Assembly (NCBI GenBank): GCA_963818775.1
Contig: CAWFUF010000024.1
Span: 372,001-436,000 of the forward strand
Reading direction: 5' to 3'
Length of the DNA stretch: 64,000 bases
From: JAMXLO01 sp963818775
GTDB lineage: Bacteria; Pseudomonadota; Alphaproteobacteria; Acetobacterales; Acetobacteraceae
Below, in pieces: positions 33,128-41,949 of this stretch. A model generated the notes under the pieces. It was not told where the DNA came from, ran no database searches, and was given only the letters and a program-made list of their open reading frames with translations. The position numbers and the translations under genes were made by a program. Position 1 is the stretch's first letter. Each line of letters opens with the position of its first letter.

Positions 33128-34591
33128 CTATCCTTCCGCCTCCAACCGCAGAACAACCCATTCCGGGCCTGGTATTTTGCGTACTTTTGGCAGGACGAGC
33201 ATCATCACAAACGGACGGTTTTCGCCGCGCAATGCGCTGATGGCGTGCTGCACATCGCCGGGCTGGGCCATTGGCTTGTCCTGCACCCGCAGGATGACGT
33301 CACCCGCGCCAACACCGCGGTGCGCGGCGTCAGAGCCTGGGAGAACGCTGTTCACCAGCACACCACTCAGACCGTCTTCCAGACCCAACTTGGCACGCTG
33401 GTTCGTCTCGATAGCAGAAAGCGACAGTCCGAGATCGGGGGGGATGGTGAGCTTCGGTCGTTGCGCCGTCATCGGCGCATCGCGTTCATCCCACTGACTG
33501 CGCGGCCAGGCCGCGATTGCTACCGGCAGATTGTGTTCGACACCGTCGCGCAGCACAACGACCGGCACCGTCTCGCCGACTGACGTCCTCCCAATGTCGC
33601 GCAGGAGGGCCCGCTCGTCGCCCGGCGCATCGTCGCCGTACTTCAAGATCACATCGCCTATTTCGATGCCTGCCTTGTGGGCGGGGCCGTCGGGCATGAC
33701 CCATGCGACGACCGAGCCTTCGGGCTTCGTTCCCATCGCTTCGGCCATCTCCCGCGTGATCTGCTGCACCTTCACACCCATCCATCCTGGGCGGACCCAG
33801 CCATATTTCATCAGCCGGTCGACGACGAACTGCACGCTTTCGGATGGAATGGCGAGGCCGAGGCCGGCGGAGGCGTCAGTCGGCGAGACCAGGGCCGTGT
33901 TGATACCGATGACGCGGCCTTCCATGTCAAACAGCGGACCGCCTGAGTTGCCGTGATTGATTGCCGCGTCGGTTTGAATGTAGTCGTCGTACGGTGAATC
34001 CTGGACGTCGCGATTGAGCCCGCTGACGATGCCGCTGGAGACCGACATGCCGATGCCTAGTGGATTGCCTATCGCGAACACCTCGTCGCCCACTCGTATT
34101 TTGGTACTGTCGCCCCACTGAACCGGCGTCAGAGGGTGGTCCACCTGCACCTGCACGACCGCAAGGTCGGCGACCCGGGAGGCGTGCACCAGCTTCCCGG
34201 GCAGCACTGTGCCATCGGACAGCGTCACCGAGATTTCGTAAGCACCATCGACGACATGGTAGTTCGTAACGATCAGCCCGGAGGGGTCGATGATGAAGCC
34301 GGAGCCGACGAAGGACTTCGAAACGTCGTTCCCGGAATCAAACGCTGAGCCAGCATTCGCCATTCTGGCTTCAGTCGGCACTTCCTTGCGGACGGCGATG
34401 TTGACCACGGTGGGAAGCAGGCCGCGGATCAGGTCAGATGTGTGGGTGCCGACATCCTCCGCGACGGCGAAAGTCGCTGAACAGGACAGCATGATTGCCA
34501 TGAGAGCAACAACGCCGCCGATCCGAAGTCTCGCACAGGCACCGCTGATCATCGGCTGCCAGGCGCGGCAAATGGGGTTAGACCGTGACAT
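33128..34591 (-). CDS. HtrA/DegP-like periplasmic serine protease (second copy)
   Basis: A 487-residue protease with an N-terminal hydrophobic signal segment at about residues 24-45 (GGVVALMAIMLSCSATFAVA). The triad is His112 (TNYHVVDG), Asp142 (ADLAVVQV) and Ser216 (NHGNSGGPL). Two PDZ regions follow, at about 275-360 and 385-480 (SVLPGSDAAHRGVGAGDVIL). It sits between livH and livM, in the same direction, where no protease is normally found. It is clearly paralogous to the copy at 3695. Confidence 0.92.
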   Translation of the reverse strand: MSRSNPICRAWQPMISGACARLRIGGVVALMAIMLSCSATFAVAEDVGTHTSDLIRGLLPTVVNIAVRKEVPTEARMANAGSAFDSGNDVSKSFVGSGFIIDPSGLIVTNYHVVDGAYEISVTLSDGTVLPGKLVHASRVADLAVVQVQVDHPLTPVQWGDSTKIRVGDEVFAIGNPLGIGMSVSSGIVSGLNRDVQDSPYDDYIQTDAAINHGNSGGPLFDMEGRVIGINTALVSPTDASAGLGLAIPSESVQFVVDRLMKYGWVRPGWMGVKVQQITREMAEAMGTKPEGSVVAWVMPDGPAHKAGIEIGDVILKYGDDAPGDERALLRDIGRTSVGETVPVVVLRDGVEHNLPVAIAAWPRSQWDERDAPMTAQRPKLTIPPDLGLSLSAIETNQRAKLGLEDGLSGVLVNSVLPGSDAAHRGVGAGDVILRVQDKPMAQPGDVQHAISALRGENRPFVMMLVLPKVRKIPGPEWVVLRLEAEG

Positions 34592-34665
34592 GATGCCTGC
34601 CTCCTATTACGGGCAATGACAACAGGGAATTGCCGTCTGTCAAGGAACGATCGTGGCCGCGCGAG

Positions 34666-35526
34666 CTATCGCCGGCCGAACAGGCCGGAAGGCCGCCACA
34701 GCAGCAGGCTGACCATCACCAGATAGATGAGAAACGCGCCCAGGGTGGGGACATAGTATTTGCCGGCCGCGTCGCTGACGCCCAGCACGATCGCCGCCAG
34801 CAGCGATCCGCGGATCGAGCCCAGCCCGCCGACCGCGACCACTATCAGCACGTAGATCAGATAGGTGAGGGCGAAGTTCGGGTCGAGCCCGACGATCTCG
34901 ATCGCCAGCGCGCCCCCGAGCCCCGCCAGACCGCTGCCCAGCGCGAAGGTGACGGCGAATACGCTGTCCACGTCGATGCCGAGACCCAAGGCCATGCGCT
35001 GGTTGTCCACCGAGGCGCGCACCTGAGCGCCAAACCGGGTGTACTCCAGCGCCGCGACCAGCAGGACGGTGATCGCCAGCGCGACTGCGATCAGGAACAG
35101 CCGGTAGGTGCTGAAATTGACGCCCATGACGGTCGCATAACTGCGCAGGTACGCCGGCAGACGCACCGGCTGCTGCATCGTGCCGTAGAGCCAGGCGGCG
35201 GCGGCCACCGATACGAACACCACGCCCAGGGTCAGCAGCACCTGCTGGAGATCGCTCGCGCGATACAGCCGGCGGAACAGCGTGCGCTCGAGCGCCACGC
35301 TGATGATGGCGGACGCCAGGAATGCACACGGCAAAGTGGCGAAGAACGGCCAGCCGCGCTCCATCAGCGTCACTGTCACATAGGCGCCGAGCATGGCGAA
35401 GCTGCCATGCGCCAGGTTGACGAAGTTCATCATACCCAGCGTCACCGACAGGCCCACCGACAGCAGGAACAGCAGCATGCCGTAGGCGAAGCCGTCGAAC
35501 AGCACGCCGAGGGCTGGGGCAATCAT
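34666..35526 (-). CDS. livH: Branched-chain amino-acid-type ABC permease (LivH)
   Basis: A 286-residue membrane permease: GMLLFLLSVGLSVTLGMMNF, VNLAHGSFAMLGAYVTVTLM, GAQVRASVDNQRMALGLGID and YLIYVLIVVAVGGLGSIRGS are the LivH pattern, ending GLFGRR. No Shine-Dalgarno sequence is evident before the ATG at 35526; a strong G-rich hairpin lies just upstream. Confidence 0.92.
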   Translation of the reverse strand: MIAPALGVLFDGFAYGMLLFLLSVGLSVTLGMMNFVNLAHGSFAMLGAYVTVTLMERGWPFFATLPCAFLASAIISVALERTLFRRLYRASDLQQVLLTLGVVFVSVAAAAWLYGTMQQPVRLPAYLRSYATVMGVNFSTYRLFLIAVALAITVLLVAALEYTRFGAQVRASVDNQRMALGLGIDVDSVFAVTFALGSGLAGLGGALAIEIVGLDPNFALTYLIYVLIVVAVGGLGSIRGSLLAAIVLGVSDAAGKYYVPTLGAFLIYLVMVSLLLWRPSGLFGRR

Positions 35527-35548
35527 GGGGGCTGGTTGGTGTGGTGTC

Positions 35549-35591
35549 GCCCCCTCCCCCCGGCCGCCTCCCGCGAGGGGAGGGGGAGGGC
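35549..35591. terminator. GC hairpin between binding-protein gene and livH
   Basis: GCCCCCTCCCCCC (35549-35561) can pair with GGGGAGGGGGAGGGC (35577-35591) around a 15-base loop. Such hairpins often sit after the binding-protein gene of ABC operons, where they stabilise its mRNA or partly terminate transcription so that the binding protein is made in excess. There is no U-tract, so attenuation is more likely than full termination. Confidence 0.5.
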
Positions 35592-35602
35592 ACGCGGCGG
35601 GG

Positions 35603-36781
35603 TCACTTCGGCATGCGGGCCTTCAGAGGGTCCTTGACGTTCTCGACCTTGTCGAATTCGACATTCACCAGACGGCCGTCCACCTTCTCCACCCGGCGTA
35701 TGTAGACCGTCTGAACGATGTCGCGGGTCTCCGGGTCGACGGAGAGGGGGCCGCGCGGGCTCTCCCACATCATGCCCTTGGCGGCATCGATCAGGTCCTG
35801 ACCGTCGGCCTTGCCGCCGGTCTTCTGCAGCGCCGCGTAGATCAGATGCATGCCGTCATAGCCGCCGATCGAGTAGATGTCGGGGTTGCGTCCGAACGCC
35901 TTGTTGTAGGCCGTGACGAACTCCTTGTTCAGCGGCGAGGCGTGGTTGTAGTCGTAATGGAAAGCCGTGATGATGCCGATGGCGTCGTCGCCCATGCTCT
36001 TCAGCGCGTCCTCGAAGGTGATCTCGCCCCCGCCAAGGATTTTGGTGTTCTGGGGCGTGATGCCGCGGCTGGCCAGCGCCTTGCCGATCGCGGCCGGCTG
36101 TGTGCCACCGGGCACGAAAATGAAGATGGCTTCGGGATTGGCATCCTTGGCGCGCTGCACGAAGGCGGAGAAATCCGCGTTCGCGACCGGCATTCGCACC
36201 GACCCCACGATCTTGCCGCCGCCCTCCTGGAACGCGCGCTGGAACGCGGTCTCGGCGTCCAGCCCCGGACCATAGTCGGAGACCATCGTGTATACCGTCT
36301 TGATGCCGCTCTTGGCCGCCCAGCTACCGAATGTTTCGTCGAGTTGCGGCACCGTGACGGACGTGCGCGCCAGATACGGCGATTTGGTGGTGATGCTCGA
36401 GGTGGCGGCGTTCATCACCACCATGAACTTCTTCGCCTGCGCCGACACTTCAGCCGCGGCCAGGGCGTTCGGCGTCAGCGCGAAGCCGGCCAGGATGTCG
36501 GCGCCGTCACGCACGATCAGCTCCTGCGCCAGACGCTTGGCAACCTCGGGGGCTATGCCGCCGACGTCCTTGCGGATCACCTCGATCTTCTTGCCGGCGA
36601 CCGTGTTGCCGTGCTGCTGCATATAGAGCTTGATGCCGTTGTCGAGCTGCACCCCGGTATCGGCGAACTGGCCGGAAAAGGGCAGGATGACGCCGATCTT
36701 CACCGTCTCCTGTGCATGCACGCCGAAAGGTCCGGCGAGCAATGCCAGAAGGCCGACGCACAGGGTGATCACGCGCAACAT
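35603..36781 (-). CDS. livK: Branched-chain amino-acid-type ABC substrate-binding protein
   Basis: A 392-residue periplasmic binding protein (type I fold). The signal peptide MLRVITLCVGLLALLAGPFG ends VHA-QE, followed by VKIGVILPFSGQFADTGVQL, TSVTVPQLDETFGSWAAKSG and YGPGLDAETAFQRAFQEGGG. The start ATG 36781 has GGGAG five bases upstream; an ATG at 36793 overlaps that site and is less likely. It heads the operon followed by livH, htrA, livM, livG and livF. The ligand is not deducible. Confidence 0.92.
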   Translation of the reverse strand: MLRVITLCVGLLALLAGPFGVHAQETVKIGVILPFSGQFADTGVQLDNGIKLYMQQHGNTVAGKKIEVIRKDVGGIAPEVAKRLAQELIVRDGADILAGFALTPNALAAAEVSAQAKKFMVVMNAATSSITTKSPYLARTSVTVPQLDETFGSWAAKSGIKTVYTMVSDYGPGLDAETAFQRAFQEGGGKIVGSVRMPVANADFSAFVQRAKDANPEAIFIFVPGGTQPAAIGKALASRGITPQNTKILGGGEITFEDALKSMGDDAIGIITAFHYDYNHASPLNKEFVTAYNKAFGRNPDIYSIGGYDGMHLIYAALQKTGGKADGQDLIDAAKGMMWESPRGPLSVDPETRDIVQTVYIRRVEKVDGRLVNVEFDKVENVKDPLKARMPK

Positions 36782-36862
36782 GGACGCTCCCATCGTTCTT
36801 CAGCTTTGCTTGGGGAGGAGGATACGGATGGCCTGCCGGCAGGGCAATCAGGCTGCTGGCTT

Positions 36863-37078
36863 TCACAGCTCTCCGAGATCGGGCTGATCGCCGGCGGATT
36901 TCTGGCGGGCCCGCCGCGCGCGGGGCTTGGTCGTGGCGTTGCGCTTGACTTCGACGATCAAAGGAATTTTCAACTGGCAATCAGGCTGGTGCTGATCGGA
37001 GGTAGCGGGTTCGGCAGCGATCTTGGCCTGGTTCAACAAGACCCGAGCCAGATGCGCGCGAGATTTCGACGAAAGCAT
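36863..37078 (-). CDS. Small basic hypothetical protein downstream of ku
   Basis: A 71-residue open frame starting MLSSKSRAHLARVLLNQAKI and ending RARRARQKSAGDQPDLGEL. It is basic and helical at the start, without known motifs. It is 34 bases from the ku stop, on the same strand, and could be the last gene of the ku transcript. Only a weak AGGAG 12 bases upstream supports translation. Confidence 0.4.
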   Translation of the reverse strand: MLSSKSRAHLARVLLNQAKIAAEPATSDQHQPDCQLKIPLIVEVKRNATTKPRARRARQKSAGDQPDLGEL

Positions 37079-37112
37079 TGGCAGGCGGTTCTCCTGCGCT
37101 GCGAGCCGCGTT

Positions 37113-37991
37113 TCAGGCGCGCTTGCGGGGCGCCTTGGCCGCAGGCCGGGCGACGTCCTTTGCCTTGGGTTCCTTGGCCGGCTTCTTCGCCGCAGGCGCC
37201 TTCTCGTCGGCGGTCTCGCCCAGGCTCTTCTTCAGCGCGGCCATCAGATCTATGACGTTGCTGCGATCCGGCTCGTCCGGCTCGCTCACGTCGATGCCTT
37301 CGCCCTTCAGTTTTGCCTCGATCATTGCCCGCAGTCGCGTCTCGTAGTGATCCTCAAGGTCTGACGGATCATAGTTCGTGGTCTGGCGATCGATCAACTG
37401 CCTTGCGAGCTGGACCATCTCGGGATCGGTCTTGATGTCGGCGATGTCACCGAAGACCGAGCGGGTCTCGTTGATGTCACGCTGCTCGTCCAGGGTGTGC
37501 GCAACGAGACCGCCAGGCATCGCGCGCAATGCAATCGTGCGCTCGCGCTGACCGATCACGACGCGCGCCAGTGCGATGCGGCCGGTCTCCGCGATGGATT
37601 GGAGGAGCACCGCATAGACGTCGCGCCCTGCATCACCGTCAGGCGCGAGGTAGTAGCTGCTGGCGTAGTAGATGGGGTCGATCGAGTTCACCTCGACGAA
37701 CTTGTCGATGGACATCACCGATGAGCTCTCGACCTTGACGCTCTCGAAGTCCGCGTCATCCAGTATCAGGTACTGGCCCTTCCTGAACTCGTAACCCTTC
37801 ACCAGGTCGCGCCGCTGCACTTCCTCTTCGGTATCGGAATCGACCGTCGTCATCTTGATCCGGTTCCCGGTCTTGGGATTGATCATGTTGAACCGGATCG
37901 CCGAGCGATCGTGCTTGGCGTTCCAGAGCGCCACCGGGCATGAGACCAGTGCCAGCCGAAGGTGACCACGCCAGATTGGACGCGCTGGCAT
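37113..37991 (-). CDS. ku: Ku protein, non-homologous end joining
   Basis: A 292-residue bacterial Ku that binds DNA ends and recruits LigD. The start is MPARPIWRGHLRLALVSCPV, followed by the beta-barrel core (KGYEFRKGQYLILDDADFES, ALARVVIGQRERTIALRAMP). A lysine/alanine-rich basic tail (AAKKPAKEPKAKDVARPAAK) is typical for DNA binding. It is preceded by a small helical gene 2 bases upstream. ligD is not in this window. Confidence 0.96.
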   Translation of the reverse strand: MPARPIWRGHLRLALVSCPVALWNAKHDRSAIRFNMINPKTGNRIKMTTVDSDTEEEVQRRDLVKGYEFRKGQYLILDDADFESVKVESSSVMSIDKFVEVNSIDPIYYASSYYLAPDGDAGRDVYAVLLQSIAETGRIALARVVIGQRERTIALRAMPGGLVAHTLDEQRDINETRSVFGDIADIKTDPEMVQLARQLIDRQTTNYDPSDLEDHYETRLRAMIEAKLKGEGIDVSEPDEPDRSNVIDLMAALKKSLGETADEKAPAAKKPAKEPKAKDVARPAAKAPRKRA

Positions 37992-37993
37992 GA

Positions 37994-38275
37994 CTAGGCG
38001 GCCCGATAGCGCGGGAACCAGGATCGCCGCGCGCGCAGTGCCTCGGCGGTATCCTCGGCTTCAGCCTTGTCGTCGTCGAGCGCGGTTTCGATCCGGGCGA
38101 GCTGGGTGCCGATCGCTTCCTCGATGTCGGCCAGCGCATCCTCGATATTGCGGCCGTAGCCGCCATGCTGCGCGACCCGGGCCTGATGCCCGGCGACCTT
38201 CAGCGCCTGCCGGAGGCGATCAAGATGGTCCCCGCTCAGGGTGAACTTATCGGGAACAACATTTTGGTTGTGCAT
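37994..38275 (-). CDS. Small helical protein upstream of ku
   Basis: A 93-residue protein from the ATG at 38275 (MHNQNVVPDKFTLSGDHLDR). It is rich in charged helices (DALADIEEAIGTQLARIETA, then LDDDKAEAEDTAEALRARRS) and probably coiled-coil. No known domain is recognised. Its stop is two bases before the ku start, so it is almost certainly co-transcribed and perhaps coupled. A role in double-strand-break repair is inferred from position only. Confidence 0.6.
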   Translation of the reverse strand: MHNQNVVPDKFTLSGDHLDRLRQALKVAGHQARVAQHGGYGRNIEDALADIEEAIGTQLARIETALDDDKAEAEDTAEALRARRSWFPRYRAA

Positions 38276-38359
38276 TAACCAACCTTGGGCAAAGTCGCCT
38301 GGGCTGGGAAGACGCAGCTGCGAGAGCAGGGCGCAACTCGTTCTGCCCTTGTATATCAA

Positions 38360-38885
38360 GTTGTGGCCATAGATGCCTTGACTCGCCGGACTCTTGTGTC
38401 CTGGAGGGCGGGCTCAGGCGACCAAGCGCACAATGGTGTGATGGCGGCGGGATTCGATGGATGGCCGGCTCATCCGGCTTTTGTTGGCGGCGACTTGTCC
38501 GCCGAGCGGGAGCGTCGCTCGATCTCCTCAGCCTGCACCTCGAGGTCGCTGGCGCGAGCGCACAGGGCCTTCTCCACGAAAGCGTCGGTCACAAGCTGAG
38601 CAACCCGACGCCAGTGGGCGGCCAGCTTCCTCATCATTGACGGGCACTTTGATGTTTCGCGCATTTCTGCCGAGAATCCTGACCCGATCCGATGTATCCA
38701 GGTCGAACGATTGGCGCACTCAGCCGGTTCCTGCGTGCCGGGGAGTTGTTCCGCCTCGTTTGCGCCCAGCAGTTTCGTTTCGGATGAATTCCGAGCAGCA
38801 GATACCCTCTCGGTGGAGGCCGCGGTTCCCGCCTTGCCTTGTCCGTGTAGTCTGCTGCGAGGCACCAGGAGCAAGGAGGAAACGC
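38360..38885. other. Gene-poor 526-base stretch before an SDR gene
   Basis: No convincing long gene. Besides the small minus-strand candidate at 38470-38664 described separately, I see no RNA gene, repeat or promoter I can defend. The last 20 bases contain the AAGGAGG ribosome site of the SDR gene. Confidence 0.4.
38470..38664 (-). CDS. Possible small helical protein
   Basis: A 64-residue candidate beginning MRETSKCPSMMRKLAAHWRR, continuing VAQLVTDAFVEKALCARASD and ending in a Ser/Lys tail. The composition (amphipathic, few rare residues) looks more protein-like than the other frames. There is no strong ribosome site and the family is not recognised. Confidence 0.28.
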   Translation of the reverse strand: MRETSKCPSMMRKLAAHWRRVAQLVTDAFVEKALCARASDLEVQAEEIERRSRSADKSPPTKAG

Positions 38886-39617
38886 ATGGAACGCCTGAAA
38901 GGGAAAGTCATACTGATCAGCGGCGGCGCTCGCGGACAAGGTGCGGCCGAAGCGCGCCTGTTTTGCGTGGAAGGAGCGCGGGTGGTGATCGGCGACGTGC
39001 TTGAGTCCGAGGGCCGTCGGCTTGCATCCGAACTAGGGAGTGCCGCAGTTTTCGTGCGGCAGGATGTGACGCAGGAAGCAGACTGGGAGACGGCGGTGAA
39101 CGCCGCGGAGAAGTTGGGTGGCCTGCATGGCCTGGTTAACAACGCCGGCATCTTCCAGCCGCGCAGCCTGATGGAGACCGATGCCGAGCTGTTCGAGCGC
39201 CACATGCGTGTCAATCAGCTCGGCTGCTTCCTCGGCATGAAGGCTGTGGTGCCGGCAATGGAACGGTCGGGCGGCGGCTCGATCGCCAATATATCATCCG
39301 TTGCCGGCCTCCGTGGATCGCCTGGCGCGATCGCGTACAGCGCCACCAAGTGGGCACTGCGGGGCATGACGAAGGCGGCTGCTGTCGACCTGGCGCCGCG
39401 CGGGATCCGGGTGAACTCCGTGCATCCCGGTCCGATCGACACTGAGATGCTGAAGGTCCGCACGGCGGAACAGAACCAGCAGCGGCTGCAACTGGTGCCG
39501 ATGAAACGCATGGGAACCGCTGAAGAGGTTGCGCACCTCGTGTTGTTCCTGCTTTCCGACGAAAGCGGCTACATCACCGGCGCTGAGGTTGCGATCGATG
39601 GAGGGGCTACGGTGTAG
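38886..39617 (+). CDS. SDR-family oxidoreductase (3-alpha/20-beta-hydroxysteroid dehydrogenase-like)
   Basis: A 243-residue classical SDR. Motifs: KVILISGGARGQGAAEARLF (cofactor), LVNNAGIFQPRSLMETDAEL, SIANISSVAGLRGSPGAIAY (Ser) and YSATKWALRGMTKAAAVDLA (Tyr-x3-Lys). The end is GYITGAEVAIDGGATV. AAGGAGG lies six bases before the ATG at 38886. The Asp at the end of the second strand (VVIGDVLESEG) predicts NAD(H) preference. The substrate is unknown; it is a lone gene. Confidence 0.92.
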   Translation: MERLKGKVILISGGARGQGAAEARLFCVEGARVVIGDVLESEGRRLASELGSAAVFVRQDVTQEADWETAVNAAEKLGGLHGLVNNAGIFQPRSLMETDAELFERHMRVNQLGCFLGMKAVVPAMERSGGGSIANISSVAGLRGSPGAIAYSATKWALRGMTKAAAVDLAPRGIRVNSVHPGPIDTEMLKVRTAEQNQQRLQLVPMKRMGTAEEVAHLVLFLLSDESGYITGAEVAIDGGATV

Positions 39618-39755
39618 CCCGCGAGCAAGTCAGGTTCGGCGCGCAATTCGCCGGACCTGTTGGCTCATGGCGACGCACTGTTCCCGGCTTGGGACAGCAG
39701 CCTTCGCAGCTTGAGAATTCGAGGGGCACCCCGGTGCGCCCGCGATATTGGCGGG

Positions 39756-39863
39756 TCAGCCGACGGCCATCCGGTAAAGGATGGCGATGAGGCCAAACAA
39801 GAACACGAAGGCGAACGCCTTCATCAGACTGTCAATCGCCGCGAACAGCAGGGGCGGCAGCAT
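39756..39863 (-). CDS. 35-residue single-span membrane peptide
   Basis: The frame runs from ATG 39863 to TGA 39756: MLPPLLFAAIDSLMKAFAFV then FLFGLIAILYRMAVG. One hydrophobic helix is flanked by Lys15 and Arg31. AGGTGG lies seven to eight bases upstream. It is short, but the composition and ribosome site make it a plausible small membrane protein. No partner is evident. Confidence 0.42.
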   Translation of the reverse strand: MLPPLLFAAIDSLMKAFAFVFLFGLIAILYRMAVG

Positions 39864-40454
39864 TGTTGTCCCACCTGTTTGTTTGGCCGCGCGTAGCGTG
39901 CCGTTAATCGGCCCGCTGGGCCATTGTGCTTAGGATCCGCTGCGGTTGTCCCTTTGATTGCCCGAGATGCATAAGGCAAAGCGACTGGCGCCTCAACGGC
40001 CCGTTCGGCCTGAAGCTTTCAGAGCGCTCAGCTTGTCCGCGGCGGTCAACGCCCGCGTGTTCCTCGATTGATGGCCGCCGTCGGCCACTCAGCAGCCGCA
40101 GGATCACTGAGCCAGTTCGGTGCCACGGTGCGCAGCGATCAAGCTCGGTCAGGGATTCCTGAGCTTGGCGCCGTCGGGGGCGGCTCGCGCATGCCGAGCG
40201 GACGCGTCGCTATCGGGCGCGCTGCAAAAATGTGACGCATCACGGTTCACCCGCGCCGCCGCTGGATGATCTGTTGCCGCCCAGCTCGCCGGCGATCGCG
40301 AGCGACGCAGCGATCCCGGCGGAGCGGCCCCGGCACGCGACATCGCACTGCCATTGGTGCGGGCGTCGCTGCCCGGAATTCGTCCGTCGGGAGTTCCTGC
40401 GCCGCCGCCTCGATCGTCGCGGCCTGGTGCGACACGACCGGACAGGACCAAACC
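39864..40454. other. 591-base intergenic region left of the IS21-like element
   Basis: No gene is supported. The left end of the insertion element must lie in here. A TGTGACGCATCACGG word at about 40230 begins with TG, as IS21-family ends do, and contains a GTGA-N4-TCAC dyad, but I found no matching inverted copy on the right side, so the boundary is unresolved. Confidence 0.35.
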
Positions 40455-41949
40455 ATGGTCACGCCGCCTGACATCGAGGCGCAGATCCTGCGCTACTACC
40501 ACGCCGAGAAGTGGCGCGTCGGCACCATCGCCGGTCAGCTGCACGTGCATCATAGCGTGGTGACGCGCGTGCTGGCTCAGGCGGGGTTGCCCAGGATCGG
40601 CCCGCCAGCCCGGCCGTCGCAGATCGACGCGTATCTGCCGTTCATCCGCCAGACGCTGGATACGTTTCCGACGCTGACCGCCAGTCGGCTGTATGTGATG
40701 GTGCGCGAGCGCGGCTATCGCGGCAGCCCGGATCACTTCCGCCACGTGATCGCCTGCCATCGGCCGCGTCCGAAGGCTGAGGCGTATCTGCGATTGCGTT
40801 GTCTCCCCGGCGAACAGGCGCAGGTCGACTGGGGACATTTCGGCCATCTTGAGATCGGCCGCGCACGCCGCCCATTGATGGCGTTCGTCATGGTGTTGAG
40901 CCATGCGCGCCAGATCTTCCTGCGCTTCTTCCCGGACGCCAGGATGGAGAACTTCCTGCGCGGCCACGTCGCCGCGTTTACCGCATGGCACGGTGTTCCC
41001 CGTGTCGTACCTGTACGACAATCTCAAAAGCGTGGTGCTGGAACGGCGCGGCGACGCGATCCGTTTCCATCCGACCCTGCTGGGCTTTGCCGGGCAATAT
41101 CGCTATGAACCGCGCCCCGTGGCGGTCGCGCGCGGTAACGAAAAAGGTCGCGTCGAGCGCGCCATCCGATACGCCCGCGATGCGTTTTTTGCTGCCCGAC
41201 GCTTCAAAGATCTCGATGACCTCAATGCCCAGGCCGAGGTCTGGTGCAACGGCCCTGCCGCCGACCGACGCTGCCCCGATGAACCTGACCGCACGGTCCG
41301 CGAGGTGTTCGCTGAGGAAGTGGCTCGCCTGCTGCCGCTGCCCGACAATCCGGCGCCGCTGCTCGAACATGTCGCGGTCACTGTCGGCAAGACGCCCTAT
41401 GTCCGCTTCGACCTGAACGATTACTCGGTTCCCCACAACTACGTCCGGCGCGCTCTGACCGTTCTCGCCGATCCACACGAGGTGCGCATCGTCGACGGCG
41501 CCGAGGTGCTCGCCTGCCACCGGCGCAGCTACGACAAGGGCGCGCAGATCGAGGATGTCGCCCACGTCCAGAGGCTGGTCGAGCAGAAACGCGCAGCTCA
41601 CCAGCATCGCGCCACGGACCGCCTCGCGCAGGCGGCTCCCGCCAGCCAGATCCTGCTGATCCGCGCCGCCGAACGCGGCGCCAATCTCGGTGCCATCACC
41701 GTCGCTCTGATGCGGCTGCTCGATCGTACCGGCGCCGCCGATCTGCAGCTCGCCATCCTCGACGCGCTGGAGCGCGATGTGCCGCATCCGAACGCCGTGC
41801 GCCTCGCCCTCGAACGTCGGCGAGAACAGCGTGGTGAAGCACCGCATGTCGCCGTCGTGCTGCCCGCGCATGTGCAGGCGCGTGATGCGCCGGTGCAGCC
41901 GCATGCACTCGAAACCTATGACCAACTGAAGGAGCAGCCCGATGACTGA
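40455..41949 (+). pseudogene. istA: IS21-family transposase istA, frameshifted
   Basis: The reading frame starts MVTPPDIEAQILRYYHAEKW (HTH region) and contains the first catalytic Asp in EQAQVDWGHFGHLE. Near 41000-41010 it shifts: the upstream frame ends as HGVPRVVPVRQ, while the next frame resumes at YLYDNLKSVVLERRGDAIRF, which holds the second catalytic Asp, and GNEKGRVERAIRYARDAFFA, which holds the Glu. One extra base near GTACCTG explains it. All other regions look intact to the C-terminus (QPHALETYDQLKEQPDD), so the break is recent or is a sequencing error. Confidence 0.85.

Noticed and set aside
35525..37255. 576-codon plus-strand frame opposite the binding-protein gene
   Set aside because: No recognisable motif; a shadow of the minus-strand transporter gene.
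40215..40260. TGTGACGCATCACGG as left end of the IS element
   Set aside because: No matching inverted copy was found on the right side, so the boundary cannot be supported.
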